A DNA stretch of 64,000 nt from Adiantum capillus-veneris (GCA_014529385.2 CM043971.1:55475209-55539208), one strand, 5' to 3'; positions 34,005-44,109 are shown, counted from the first letter of the stretch. Made by a program: numbers and translations. Notes: generated by a model not told the origin, from the letters alone.

Positions 34005-34201
34005 CGCTGAGATGTTTTCTCTGGCAGTGCAAGGAGATTGTGACCCAGTATGGACCTTACATGCTAGCCAACCTTGACAAGTACATGGATGCTGAGACCA
34101 TATGTACAGAGATCCATGCTTGTGAGAGCAAGACAAAGTTGGCCAGCAATGATATGCTGATTCGGCTTCCTGGCGCTCGTGACAGCATTGCACATCAGTG
34201 A
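29095..34201 (+). CDS. Prosaposin-like protein with three saposin B domains, seven exons
   Basis: Exons: 29095-29191, 31541-31603, 31696-31925, 32001-32258, 32796-32981, 33062-33121 and 34028-34201. All introns are GT-AG and all phases agree, giving 355 residues. Residues 1-23 (RWRFLLALVTILALG core) are a signal peptide. Three saposin B domains follow, each with six cysteines: C89, C92, C121, C131, C156, C162; C176, C179, C207, C217, C241, C247; and C258, C261, C289, C299, C324, C330. Saposins are small lipid-binding folds that present or extract sphingolipids in the lysosome or vacuole, so a secretory or vacuolar lipid-binding role is likely. Introns 3, 4 and 6 each fall just before the fourth cysteine codon of a domain. 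Plant relatives I know of have about 210-220 residues and two domains. Intron 1 is 2349 bp. No polyadenylation signal was pinned down. Confidence 0.92.
31359..31373. repeat. Mononucleotide C run, 15 bases, in saposin intron 1
   Basis: Fifteen unbroken C about 170 bases before the intron 1 acceptor. Confidence 0.95.
33429..33447. repeat. Mononucleotide C run, 19 bases, in saposin intron 6
   Basis: Nineteen unbroken C in the 906-bp intron 6, followed by AACCACCCCC. Confidence 0.95.
33805..33842. repeat. GAATGCGTGTTTT-G21-TTTCT in saposin intron 6
   Basis: A run of 21 G (33817-33837) is preceded by GAATGCGTGTTTT and followed by TTTCT. The same arrangement, GAATGCGGGTTTT then 20 G then TTTCT, occurs at 37167-37203, so the run is part of a dispersed repeat. 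An AG microsatellite lies nearby at 33968-34000. Confidence 0.85.
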
Positions 34202-36965
34202 TTCCCCTTTTATTCTGCTGAAACAAGTTCGGCTACTAATGATAAGCTTTGATTGGTGTACTTTATCATAAGATTTGGCTATGGCTTTTCTAAGGTTTGT
34301 ATTGTACATGTATACATTTTATCCTCCCAAGTACTCGTCAATATATTGGTAACATGTAAATAATCAGTCATTTTGTTTCTCTCTTTTCAACATCGCTAGA
34401 AGTGGCTTTGAGCATTGCCTTTGGTTTTGAACTACACAGGTCGTGGCCCACATTCCCACACCTACCAATTAGCCTCTCTTGTTTCTATGGAAATCTTGAA
34501 CATGTTAGTGTGTGTTCAGTAAAATTGTTGTCGTATGGGTGCATAAGTCTACCTTATACTTGCATGCGATGTACGTGGACTATCATGACATTCAAAAAAA
34601 AATTAGCTCCATATTTTTTTGTCCGTCAATCCACATGCTCTCCCCTCATAGACACCCATCTTTGATGGAGTCTTCCATCAACTCAGCTCTATGCTTGTGA
34701 TTAAAGTACGGTACGCCAAGGAACTTGAAGCGCTCTAAAGATGGGCTCTATCTTTTTGTTGTATAAATTTGGCTCACAATCCATCTATTAAGATCTGAAA
34801 GTTATGAGCTTTGGTTGCATGGAGTTGGTCATGTTTTTATTCCTTTTGGAAATTTTCGTAGAGCTTCTATCCTACTAAACCCACATTCTTGTAGATATGC
34901 GGAGTAACTAATGTTGGGCTGCATTTTTATTAAGAGAAAAAGTGAATATATGTTCTGTCTACAAAGTACATCTAAAAGAACTATAGAATTATAGGTCAAG
35001 TAAACAAGGTGAAAGGCTCACATTAGCATTCTAAAACAATAAAATGAAAAGTAAAGGTAAGCTTTTAAACAGAGGGATAGATTTTAAAGGTCCCATATGG
35101 AAAAGTTATCTAATGCACCCATCTTAAGTGAAATAATTCTTTTCCAAACTAAAATATCAAGGAAAATTTGATCAGTCAAACACTTCACATCAAATGTATG
35201 TCTTAACTTCCTTCTTCACTGCGGGTTGCACAAATAGGTCATTTTGTTGTGCTCGACACGCGACCCAGTCTTACTCCAAAGGGAAGACCGAAGCAAGTCC
35301 CGCAGTACCTGTGCCTCTGAACAGAGGTACTTGGTCGTCACGCCCAAATCAAGTTGGTGAAATGGGTCTCTCAAGGGATAAATCATGGCCCTAAGAGTAG
35401 ATAATTCTGGACTCTGGTAGTCTAGAGGAAACTAGTGACAAAAGCGTCTGCCTTCGGTTTCTGGGTGCATAGTCTTGGTCGTTCTTCTTGTATACGTCTT
35501 CATGACTCCTTGTGTAGCACATTCTTAAAACCCATACATCATGTTTCATTTAGCTTACTAGGTTGAAAGGATTTATTTCAGAATGGACTTTGTGGGAATT
35601 CTCAAATATTCTAAACTAGCCATTGTGTTGTCATTGTTAGTAATTTTCAGAACACACTTAAACTTTACCAAAATTTTCAAAATACCTCTTGTTAATCTTG
35701 TGAACATCTCTCAAGCTATTATATTCGTAGCCTTTCATAGGAAGATTGGTTACACTAGGGCATTGGGTCCTTTTAACCCCTTCACGAGAAAGTGAGAACC
35801 ATATTTGGGAAGGAAAATTTTACACAAATTTGAACTTTTCAACTAAACATCTTGAAATTTGGGCCCTCCTGAGATGCTGGTAAAAATTTGAGGTGGCCAT
35901 TTTTTAATTCAAGGTGCTTTTCTCAAGCCCTGAGTGCTCCTATTAGGGCTAATTGGTGAAATTTTTAGTAAAAGGCACTTAAAGAGATTTGCTAATTGGA
36001 GAGCTTTTTTGTCCAAGGCACATAAGGGAAGATTTGTGCTATTAAACGAATAAACATGAGAGGAATCCATTCAAAATTGGTAAAGGGCATTTTTTGAATT
36101 TTTAAAATTTCAAGGATATATCCCTTCAGATTTAAAGTTGGCTTTCATGCCATAGACAAGCCTTGAGAGAATCTTCGTGTGCTTTTCTTCCCTGCAAGTG
36201 AAGAACTTTGTGTGGGTATGCATGTTGTGTTTGAGTAAGGCTAGTATGCTGTAGACCAGTCGATTGAGCTTTGGACGCCCAAAGGTTAAAATGTAATTAG
36301 CCTCTTCTTTGAAAGCAAAGGTTCATCCTCATAATATTGGTAATCACAAGTGCAATTTGACTGAGGGAATGTCGTAGCTAGATAATGTCGAGAGAATGTG
36401 TGCATCAAAGAATTGGTAAAACCTCTCCCTCCCTCCCTCTCTCTCTCACACACACAGGTACATGAGTGCATTTGATTGTTATGCAAGTGCTAAAAAATCT
36501 TTGGTTTAGTGTAATCTCACCTACAAATTTGAGGTTTACCTCAACATTTTAGGCTTGGTGAGAAAACCTAAAAATTTTAGAGAGATTAAGTGAAAAATCC
36601 TTCCCCCTCATAATCTCACAAACATCTCTAAAAACATTATTTTTGCAACTCTGTATAGAAAATTTGTTTCTCCCTCAATAGAAGATGATAGAACTCAGAT
36701 TTTGGCCGATATTGTGGGCTTTCAAGAAAAATTATTATTTGTAAGACACAAATGCCACTATTTCTGAACTCATCAGTGAAAAGTTCTCTAAGACACTTGA
36801 AGATGTATCTCCGTTATCAAAATCAATAAACAATATGAAAATTGGAGCAATCCATCAAAAAGTGGCACAAAAGGGTATTTTGGAAATTTCCACGTTCAGA
36901 AGTATTCTGGTGATTTTCCCATTCAAAAAAATTCGATTTGCACGTTCATATCTCAAGTTTCTACT
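34202..36965. other. Gene-free stretch downstream of the saposin gene
   Basis: It starts with the 3' UTR of the saposin gene and contains no further recognisable gene. Short open frames, for example near 35194-35394 and 35583-35795, show no family features. A short CT/CA tract is at 36425-36457. Confidence 0.5.
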
Positions 36966-37198
36966 TGAGATGTAGCGAGCATTCGCGATGTAATCCCAAG
37001 GCTCAGGGTTCGAGGCTCATGGGCTGCATCCGAAGGGTGCTACCCACTTCCCCGTTGGGGAAGCCGTTCCCACGATATGGGCCCCTTGTGAGTTTGATAT
37101 GCATACCAAGTCCATTCACAAATACACAGATATGTATAAAGTTCTCCCTACTACCTTCCCGTGCTGAATGCGGGTTTTGGGGGGGGGGGGGGGGGGGG
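36966..37198 (+). mobile_element. SINE-like repeat, copy 2, with G20 tail
   Basis: The head has CGCGATGTAATCCCAAGG and a box-B-like GGTTCGAGGCTCATGG. A pyrimidine-rich middle with CACTTCCCCGTTGGGG follows, then ATAAAGTTCTCC and TACTACCTTCCC, all shared with the minus-strand copy at 16240-16465. It ends in GAATGCGGGTTTT and 20 G (37179-37198). The arrangement of tRNA-like head, unrelated body and simple tail fits a SINE. Confidence 0.6.
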
Positions 37199-37446
37199 TT
37201 TCTATTTGACCATGCATAAGAAGCTCTCTTGGCTGGCACTCTTTCATGTGTTTCTAGCAACCCATGGCCATGCTCCATGGCAAAAAACTGGCCATGGTTC
37301 GTAAGGACCTCCTCTGAACAATTTATACAAGGGATTGATTTGTAAGTAGAAATAGCACCAAGTGACCAATCAAACATGTCACAACGTCATATAAAGTAGG
37401 TTAATAGGTGGGTTTGAAAATACTTGTTGAAACTAAAGTCCAGGCC

Positions 37447-37520
37447 AACGGGGTTGTAACATAGTGGTTAAGGTGGGATGTGTGGGTGCCTAAAGACCCA
37501 GGTTTGACACCCGGCAGCAT
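37447..37520 (+). mobile_element. tRNA-like SINE head
   Basis: GTAACATAGTGGTTAAGG resembles box A and GGTTTGACACCC (37501-37512) resembles box B, about 35 bases apart, as in tRNA-derived SINEs. The sequence differs from the repeat ending at 37198, so this is a second family. The body downstream is not defined. Confidence 0.5.
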
Positions 37521-37982
37521 CTTTCAAATTACAATTGTACCTCAAAATAAACTGAACTCCCAAAGAAAAACAGACAGACAAACGGCTTGCCAAATCTGAA
37601 ACCCTTGAACTTGCCCATCATCATGAACAATCTAAAATCTCATAGAAGAAAATTTACAAAAATTCTGCCAATATGGCAAGAATTTCCGGCTCCTCATCAA
37701 TACAATTGTGAGGATCAAGTAAAGCCGCTTGTTGCAGAATACATCAGCTTACATCTCATGTGGCTGTCAAAGAACGACATGGTTCCAATAACAGCATCTG
37801 GCTGTCAAAGAACGACATGATTCCGACAGCAGCATTTAGCTGTCAAAGAACGGCATGATTCTGATAACAGCAAGCATGGCAACATACAAGATCACCTCAT
37901 ATTACTCAACAATTGCTCAACCGTGCCCTGCTCCCCGGTTTCTGTTGATCTACATCACCACCTGTGGAGAATGTGCGTTTGA

Positions 37983-39188
37983 CTAATCAAGAGAGTAAAG
38001 CTGAAGCCTCTCCAGCTGCAATGGCCAAATGGGTCCAAGCTGCTGAGGGTGAGATTCCATTGCTGATTTGAAATCGACAAATGAGATGGTTGGTTGAGAC
38101 AGATCCTTTTGAGCTCCGCCATGACTATAAGGCTCGGCAGCACAGTGATTGCCCTGCCTTTCCCATTGTGACCCTTGTTGATGTAAACACCTTGACTTCA
38201 CAAGATCAATGCATGACCGTATTAATCCTTTAAGAAAAACGTCGATCCCCTGATTAAGAATCTCGACACACTTTTCACTCACACCCCCCAGGCCTTCTGA
38301 TTCCGCAATGTGTTCCATGTGTCTTTGCACTAGCTCTGCACTTGGCAAGTCGCATGAATATCCTACGTCCTGCTCTGCATCTTTTAGTTGCAAATAGGAA
38401 GCCCCTGCCAAGCGGAATAATGGAAACTTCGGAGCAGAGCACGTACTACTGAAGGGTGTTCCTAGGGGCGTCTTGACAAGCCCATTCTCCCATTGACAGG
38501 CCTCTCCATACCTTGAATCTGCTGCCCCTGATGATGGAAGCGGATCACCCCCAGATTTGCTTAGGCTCATATCTGGTGAAGAAGGTATTATAATTCGAGG
38601 GCGTTTGTGAAGATGCACCAGCCCATCATTGAAATTGGCCTCTGCCTGCTCAGCAGCATCCTGAATACGCTCAGAAGGTCGATGCACGTCAACTACACAG
38701 TTTACTCCATCAATGTGGGCACTTAGTAACTTTCCCTTATCTTTGCTGATAGTCTGATCTACAGAAAGACCCCTCTCCTTTTTAGGGGATTCACCGCATA
38801 TGGTTCCATTTGACCAAACAGGGGTGGCACCCGCCGCTACAGGCGATTTTCTAGAAGCATCATTAGAAATTGCGAACTGTAGCAAAGGTTTTCTACGAAC
38901 CCCTTTCACAGGCTTGGACATATCTTGCACAAGCGAAGGAGGCGGAGGGGTATCGCTTTTGATTGCGTTGGTCAGTATTGCTTTGATGATTTCATTATGA
39001 AGCCCAATGTTCTCTTTGCCAATGGTCAACACCACTAGCTTGTCCAGCTCTTTCTTGGTGAACCTTAGGCTAATGTAGCCCTTGAAATGGTTAAAATACT
39101 GATTGGCCCGCTCGGGCCCTACCCTCTTCACCATTTGCGCTTTCAAATCCTGTACATTGATTCTAGAATGTTGCTGAAAAGGTGGCAT
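37983..39188 (-). CDS. SAGA complex subunit ADA1-like, 401 residues
   Basis: The minus-strand frame from the ATG at 39188 encodes 401 residues in one exon. The N-terminus (RINVQDLKAQMVKRVGPERA, then YFNHFKGYISLRFTKKELDK and GLHNEIIKAILTNA, about residues 9-78) matches the conserved Tad1/Hfi1 region of plant ADA1 proteins such as Arabidopsis At2g24530, which are also about 400 residues. A basic KRPRI patch near 195-199 may be a nuclear signal. The end (LGPIWPLQLERL) resembles the conserved C-terminus of the plant family. ADA1 is a core scaffold of SAGA, the histone-acetylating coactivator of RNA polymerase II. The frame is open 23 codons further upstream but without an ATG, and an acceptor-like TTGTAGGGCAG lies there, so a 5' UTR intron is likely. 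It converges with the saposin gene. Confidence 0.9.
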   Translation of the reverse strand: MPPFQQHSRINVQDLKAQMVKRVGPERANQYFNHFKGYISLRFTKKELDKLVVLTIGKENIGLHNEIIKAILTNAIKSDTPPPPSLVQDMSKPVKGVRRKPLLQFAISNDASRKSPVAAGATPVWSNGTICGESPKKERGLSVDQTISKDKGKLLSAHIDGVNCVVDVHRPSERIQDAAEQAEANFNDGLVHLHKRPRIIIPSSPDMSLSKSGGDPLPSSGAADSRYGEACQWENGLVKTPLGTPFSSTCSAPKFPLFRLAGASYLQLKDAEQDVGYSCDLPSAELVQRHMEHIAESEGLGGVSEKCVEILNQGIDVFLKGLIRSCIDLVKSRCLHQQGSQWERQGNHCAAEPYSHGGAQKDLSQPTISFVDFKSAMESHPQQLGPIWPLQLERLQLYSLD

Positions 39189-40227
39189 TTCAGACCGTGT
39201 CTTCCATGCAATTGACAGATTTAATGCTCGACACCTCGTCGGCTGCCCTACAACCAACAGTCAATGAGCTTCTGCATCTCAGTGCAAGTCAGCCATAGCA
39301 TGCGTCACCATGTTAAGATCGTACACAGTGGCATGTTGGTGAAAGTCGAACCAAATACCAGGAAGCTGATTAGAATATCCGAAAAAGGCCAACCTTGCCT
39401 CTGTTCGCAGCAATATACATTCCAACAAGAATTTGTGAGCTGAAATGATCGACGTGCGAACCTGCCCTTTGTGTAGAAAGGCAATTTAATTGCAGTAGAT
39501 TACACCAAGCAAACATGATAACATTCAGATGGAAAAAAATCCATTGCAGGTCGGTCAGATCACAATGACCAGTTAAAGCTCAAAAGGAAAACTAGCTGTT
39601 AGACACCATCATGCGATCCCTTTCATGCCATGTTTTAACGCAAGTAAAATCTGTGTGATTTTGCAGTGAGATTCCTTCACATTTTCTCCGATTCACTCTA
39701 ACCTTTTGACTAGCTGTCAGCTAAACTGAGGATGGGCCCAAAAGCACCTTTGACATATTCTGCAAGTACCCAAATCCAAATGCTGGCGAAACACCACAAA
39801 GCAGTTTTTCCACCCCTCACTCTCATAATTCACCAATGTCACATCCTTTACAAAAAATTATGAAGCTTCAGCTTGCCAGCATCTGCTGTTTAAAACCGAT
39901 CAGAATTCGACATGGAAACCCTGCAATCACATGAAGGGCATGCAGGATTTTCAATGCTGCTTAAGCGCTGTCACATGTACATAACTAAACAAGAATGCAC
40001 AGCGTCTCCTTTCACCATGGCCTCTACCAATACCATAGTCTGCAAGAGCAGAAAGGAAAAAAAACCCCAAGATTTTTCTATCTGCTGGCAGCCTTGTTTG
40101 CGAGCACGCAGTTGCTGGGGAGCGAAATGGACATGGGTACTTTCAAGAGCAAAGAAAACCCTAACCCTAATCGGCGAGCTGGAGAGCAGAGCTCGAAAGA
40201 ACGAAAGGCTGCGAGAATTGAGCATAC
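39189..40227 (-). other. Probable 5' UTR intron of the ADA1-like gene
   Basis: On the minus strand a donor-like CACTCCAG|GTATGCTC lies at about 40227, and an acceptor-like TTGGTTGTAGGGCAG lies near 39250, about 65 bases before the start codon. No other gene is seen between. Introns in the 5' UTR are common in plant regulatory genes; this one is inferred. Confidence 0.5.
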
Positions 40228-40367
40228 CTGGAGTGAGCTAGTGATGGAGCTACTACGAGCAGGAGGATCCACAGTCTGCAGCTAAATTTGGCCCAATTCT
40301 GATCGATCGCGGGTTTGAGAATTCCCCCCCTTTTTTTTTGCGCGCACCCAACACACACACACACACT

Positions 40368-40403
<36 letters not shown>

Positions 40404-40430
40404 CAGTAGATAGTAGAAACTGTGATCGTG
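40228..40430 (-). promoter_or_regulatory. Probable 5' UTR exon and core promoter of the ADA1-like gene
   Basis: The stretch upstream of the inferred donor holds GCGCAAAAAAAAAGGGGGGG-type sequence (plus strand 40324-40343), a CA tract and a CT tract (40353-40399). Y-rich or GA-rich patches near plant transcription starts are common, so the start is probably here. No TATA box was found. Confidence 0.4.
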
Positions 40431-40739
40431 CACATATCCAAACGGAAAAGGACTTTTTAGTTGGCCCGATAGTCCTTACCTAAATACACCCGATACAAGT
40501 CCCCCACCACAATCCCCTCCTTCCCTCCGCGACAAATCGGGACGCCTCGCTCTTGGAGGGTTTCGGCCTTGTTTATTGCCCATATTGTCACAACATCATC
40601 ACTATTTGTCGAAGGCTAGGTTTAAAAGGGGTGTGCAGCTCAGGGGCGTTCCGATCAGACCCCACATGAGACTATGGCGAGCCCCCTCCCCTCGAAAATC
40701 GTTTTCTACCGCCTCTTTTGCAGTATGAAACCCGGACAG

Positions 40740-41591
40740 CAGGGACACAGCCAATAACTTTACAAGCAGGTGTTACACGATTGGTTGGTGTTAAATTTGT
40801 TGTGTAAAGAGCTAGAGTCAAAGATTATGCATGAGGAAGATGAGATGGACACTTGCCTTGCTGGTGTCAAGGATACTAATGAGCAAATTATTTCTACAGG
40901 CGAAGTCATTTCTGATAGTTCCCTTGTGCAGATTGTTCTTGATACTTTGCCAGATTCTTACCAGACTTTCGCTAGTACTTGGAGACTTATGACCCAAGGA
41001 AATCCAGAAGTTGTCAAGTTTGATGCATTATGCACATTTTTGTTGCAAGAATCACTTTCCAGAAAAAACAGGGCTAAACAGCGTGGAGTTGAACATGCCT
41101 TTATTGTTGCTCAAAGAAAAGGTGGTAACAACAATGTGCCACTTCTCATGGTTCTTTTGCGAGTGGTAATCACATGTTCCTAATGCTTCTGTTGGTAGCA
41201 ATTCGTCTGGGAACTCTGGTGAAAAGGGCAAAAAGAAGGTGCGTTGCTATTATTGTAAATCTAATGATCACTTGATCAAGTAGTGTCTCGAGTTGAAGGC
41301 AAAAGAGGCTAAGAAGAAAGAGGTTAAATCCACTACAAATGCAGCTATTGTTGAGTCTTCTATGAAAGGAGATTGTGATGTTGATGTTGATGCAGAATGG
41401 GCTTTTAGTGCAGAGTGCAGTTATAATCCTTTTATCCATGATGCATGTATGTCAGTTGCTGTAGATGATCATGTGTGGTACTTCGAGAGTAGTGCTACAA
41501 AGCACATTACCTCTCATCGTGACTTGTTTACCTCTCCTGAGGGACATCCTCTCCCGAGGGAGAGGATGTCCCTCATGGGAATTCAATCACT
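40740..41591 (+). pseudogene. Copia gag-protease fossil, split by element C
   Basis: The frame shows Copia Gag features: VQIVLDTLPDSYQTFAST and a following FLLQESL segment (about 40.93-41.06 kb), then a knuckle-type CYYCKSNDHLIK (near 41.24 kb). A protease-region start WYFESSATKHITSHRDLF follows near 41.48 kb. The 5' part and LTR are missing, and the piece ends where the LTR of element C begins at 41592. It is a broken fossil and the oldest layer of this nest. Confidence 0.8.
41538..41575. repeat. Near-perfect inverted repeat, 18-bp arms, 2-base spacer
   Basis: TGAGGGACATCCTCTCCC is followed by GA and then its exact reverse complement (41558-41575). It lies in the Copia protease region 17 bases before the LTR of element C and would fold into a stable hairpin. 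Hairpin copying during replication or reverse transcription is a likely cause. Confidence 0.95.
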
Positions 41592-41905
41592 TGTCAGGAA
41601 AATCTAATATCTAGACAACCCAAATGATTTTCTCATATTAAATTGATCATTTAATGTGGGAGAATAGACGGGAACAAGGGTTAGAATATAGACATGTGCT
41701 TACGGGTCTATCTTGACACGCGGCCAATGGTAAAGGGGTCCAAATGAGAGATGGTCTGTCAAAGAGCAAGGCTAGCCAATGGAGCTTAACGCCCTTAGAG
41801 TTAGCTTCACTGAAGACCTCCAATGGTTAGTGTTAAAAGTCCTTTGACCTTAGACAAGCTAGGGTTGTGCTTGAGGTGGGACCCCGACCCAAGCTTGAGG
41901 TGCTT
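41592..41905 (+). repeat. Element C 5' LTR, first part
   Basis: It shares CCCAAATGATTTTCTCAT(A/G)TTAAA and the following TGATCATTTAAT(G/A)TGG with the start of the element A LTR at 25578. It is cut at 41905 by element B; its last five bases TGCTT are the target duplication. Confidence 0.85.
41901..41905. repeat. Target-site duplication TGCTT, left copy
   Basis: It is repeated at 47793-47797 directly after the 3' LTR of element B. Confidence 0.92.
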
Positions 41906-42076
41906 TGTCAGGACAAGGGTTCTGTACCCTCAGAACTAGGATAGTCATGGACTACGGCCAAGGGTCGGGCTAGGCAGTGTGGACAGGGGATCCGTCTAGG
42001 GCAAGGGGCTAGGAGCCCGCCTATATAAAGGGAGGTTGGGAGGAGGATCTCAGAGTCTAGTTCCATAGTTCTTACA
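41906..42076 (+). repeat. Element B 5' LTR, 171 bp
   Basis: It begins TGTCAGGACAAGGG and ends TTCTTACA, with a CTATATAAAG promoter box at 42021-42030. It matches 47622-47792 at 165 of 171 positions. Confidence 0.95.
42021..42030 (+). promoter_or_regulatory. TATA box in element B LTR
   Basis: CTATATAAAG about 115 bases into the LTR, conserved in the 3' LTR copy. Confidence 0.75.
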
Positions 42077-42077
42077 C

Positions 42078-42089
42078 TAGTATTAGAGC
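42078..42089 (+). other. Element B primer-binding site
   Basis: TAGTATTAGAGC, a slightly altered initiator-Met tRNA primer site, starts one base after the 5' LTR. Confidence 0.8.
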
Positions 42090-42873
42090 TTAGGCGTTTC
42101 TCTTCCACTCTCTCTCTAGGCGTGGTCTCTTTAGGTCCCTAAAAGCAAGCTCTTTGAGTGAGAACTGTGCCTTTTTGGGGGCTTTTCCAAAAATAGAATG
42201 TTTTTTTTCCAAATCGGGCCACCTTTCCCGTTGAGGAAAGGTGTGTGTGGTAGATGATTTTGCGAGGTCTTTGGCTTGCTTGCAGCGCCAGGGGGAGGTA
42301 GAGTTTTGCACCACCATCTTGCGGCCGTAGCCGGCTTGAGCAACCCACACCATCTCCATCTCCTTGCTCGCAGAGAACGGCGCGCTACCTGCGTTTTTTT
42401 CCTTCAAAATTTCGCCTATTTTCACATTGTGAGGCCTTTTGGCCATTAGCCTTAGGCCTTGGCCACTACTAGTAAGCCTTCCCATAGGCAATTCAGCGAA
42501 GCAAGGCGGTCAAGCAAGCCAGAGCAACACAAGCAAGGCAAAGCAAACACTCGGCTTCCCATCGAATCTCACGAAGTCCGACTACGCTCAGTACCTGTAG
42601 AAATTTACAAAACCTGCATATTTTTTTGGCGACAACTTCAAGAGGCGTTCAAGCAACATAATAGTCGACGCTTCCAACAATTAAGCTTCGACTCAAAGGT
42701 GAAGCTTCAACCATACACGGTGCGGAGTTCGATTTGTACCCCGCCGGTGCAAATTATTGTTTATTCGACGATTAAGTGCTACGACGCGCAAAGGGGATTT
42801 CGCTATACTTTGCAAGTGCTACCAAAATTAGGTATTTTTTTTCTGAGTACTTCTTTCACTGCACTATGTAGCC

Positions 42874-44052
42874 ATGGATTCGGATATCAACATGACATTC
42901 GATTTTGAGCAAAGTACTCCCGATCTTGCCAATGATGGCTCGCGGCCGGATCCTCTCAAGGAGAGTACCCGCGACGCTACGATAGGAGAAGATACTTATG
43001 AATTGCTCGATATTCAAGAATTTCGTGCACTTCAGACACGCATGATAGTCATGGATGAAAATTTTAAGGCTTTAAATGAAAATTTTACTAAACTTTCCAC
43101 ATTAGTCATTCAATTGATGCAACAGCAGACTAAGAGTCCGGCTGACACCCACATGCATGAGCACATTGGAACACAAGGGCAAGGCCCAATTAATGAAACA
43201 CTGCATACTCTCACTGCCAAAGAGGTAGATGATTTGTTGAAGAATTTTAAACCACTAGTTTTCAAGGGTGAAGACCGGGACCGCAATAAGGATGCAGTGA
43301 ACATCTTTCTCAGTAAATGGGATGGAATTCACGCCTTACGACGAACTCCGGATGCAGTAAGAGCTCTGCAAACGAGCTTAACTCTGGAAGGCAAGGCCTA
43401 CAAATGGTGGATGTCTCTCAAGGAGAAGAACATCATACCACAGAGTTGGGCAGCCTTTGAATCAATGTTTAGCAAGGAAATTTTGTCTACAAACGAGGCC
43501 GATCGGAATTGGACCGCTTGGGACACGTGTTCCATGCGCCAATATCAGTCACTCCTTGAATATATCTCTCAGTATAGGGATGTCATCCTCAAGTTGGAAG
43601 GCTTTGATACCTTTCAACAAGTACGAGGGTTCATACGAGGTCTGACTCCAGAACTTAAGAAGTATGTCAAATCCGAGGACCCTAAAACATTGGAGGAAGC
43701 CATAGTGAAAGCACATATTCATGATGACCCCGATGATAAGAAAACACATAACAGTAACGTGCCTGCTAGTACACATAGTAACACACGCACTCAGTACGGG
43801 CACAATAAAAGAAAATTTATAGTTGCTAATTCAGATGCATCTAAAAAACCCAAGGGGTCTAGGGGTCCTCTCTCCCCTGAGGATTTTGATAAGGCCAAGA
43901 AAGAGAAGCTATGTTTTCAATGCTTAGGAAGAGGCCATGGAAAAAAGGATTGTCCCAAGGAGAATCTGCTGCCCAGGGGAAGGAGAAAGCAGTGCACACG
44001 GTGCAACTATTGCCTCTCGAGTCTTCCTCCAAGTTCTCTACAGTGGAAGTAA
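42874..44052 (+). CDS. Element B Gag, 392 residues
   Basis: The frame opens at an ATG at 42874. The order is an acidic N-terminus, a short helical segment (LNENFTKLSTLVIQLMQQQ), the retrotransposon Gag core with YKWWMSLKE and RGFIRGLTPELKKYV (about residues 170-270), a basic linker and a CCHC knuckle (CFQCLGRGHGKKDC, near 43912-43953). Gag forms the virus-like particle and packages element RNA. The core and knuckle are those of Ty3 elements. The 0.8-kb leader before it is a normal untranslated leader. It is part of a fossil. Confidence 0.85.
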   Translation: MDSDINMTFDFEQSTPDLANDGSRPDPLKESTRDATIGEDTYELLDIQEFRALQTRMIVMDENFKALNENFTKLSTLVIQLMQQQTKSPADTHMHEHIGTQGQGPINETLHTLTAKEVDDLLKNFKPLVFKGEDRDRNKDAVNIFLSKWDGIHALRRTPDAVRALQTSLTLEGKAYKWWMSLKEKNIIPQSWAAFESMFSKEILSTNEADRNWTAWDTCSMRQYQSLLEYISQYRDVILKLEGFDTFQQVRGFIRGLTPELKKYVKSEDPKTLEEAIVKAHIHDDPDDKKTHNSNVPASTHSNTRTQYGHNKRKFIVANSDASKKPKGSRGPLSPEDFDKAKKEKLCFQCLGRGHGKKDCPKENLLPRGRRKQCTRCNYCLSSLPPSSLQWK

Positions 44053-44109
44053 CACACACTGAGGTGGTCATGAATGTGTCTCACAACTTCCATGTGGCAA
44101 CAAACCTTT

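Noticed and set aside
34202-36965. Short frames at 35194-35394 and 35583-35795 as host genes
   Set aside because: No family motif, splice support or unusual coding bias was seen.
37447-37520. Functional tRNA gene
   Set aside because: Box A- and B-like sequences are present, but no cloverleaf with paired acceptor stem could be drawn; a SINE head explains it better.
39189-39257. Start of the ADA1-like protein 23 codons upstream of 39188
   Set aside because: The codon at 39257 is TTG, not ATG, and splice-acceptor-like sequence lies in this stretch. The ATG at 39188 fits the family N-terminus.
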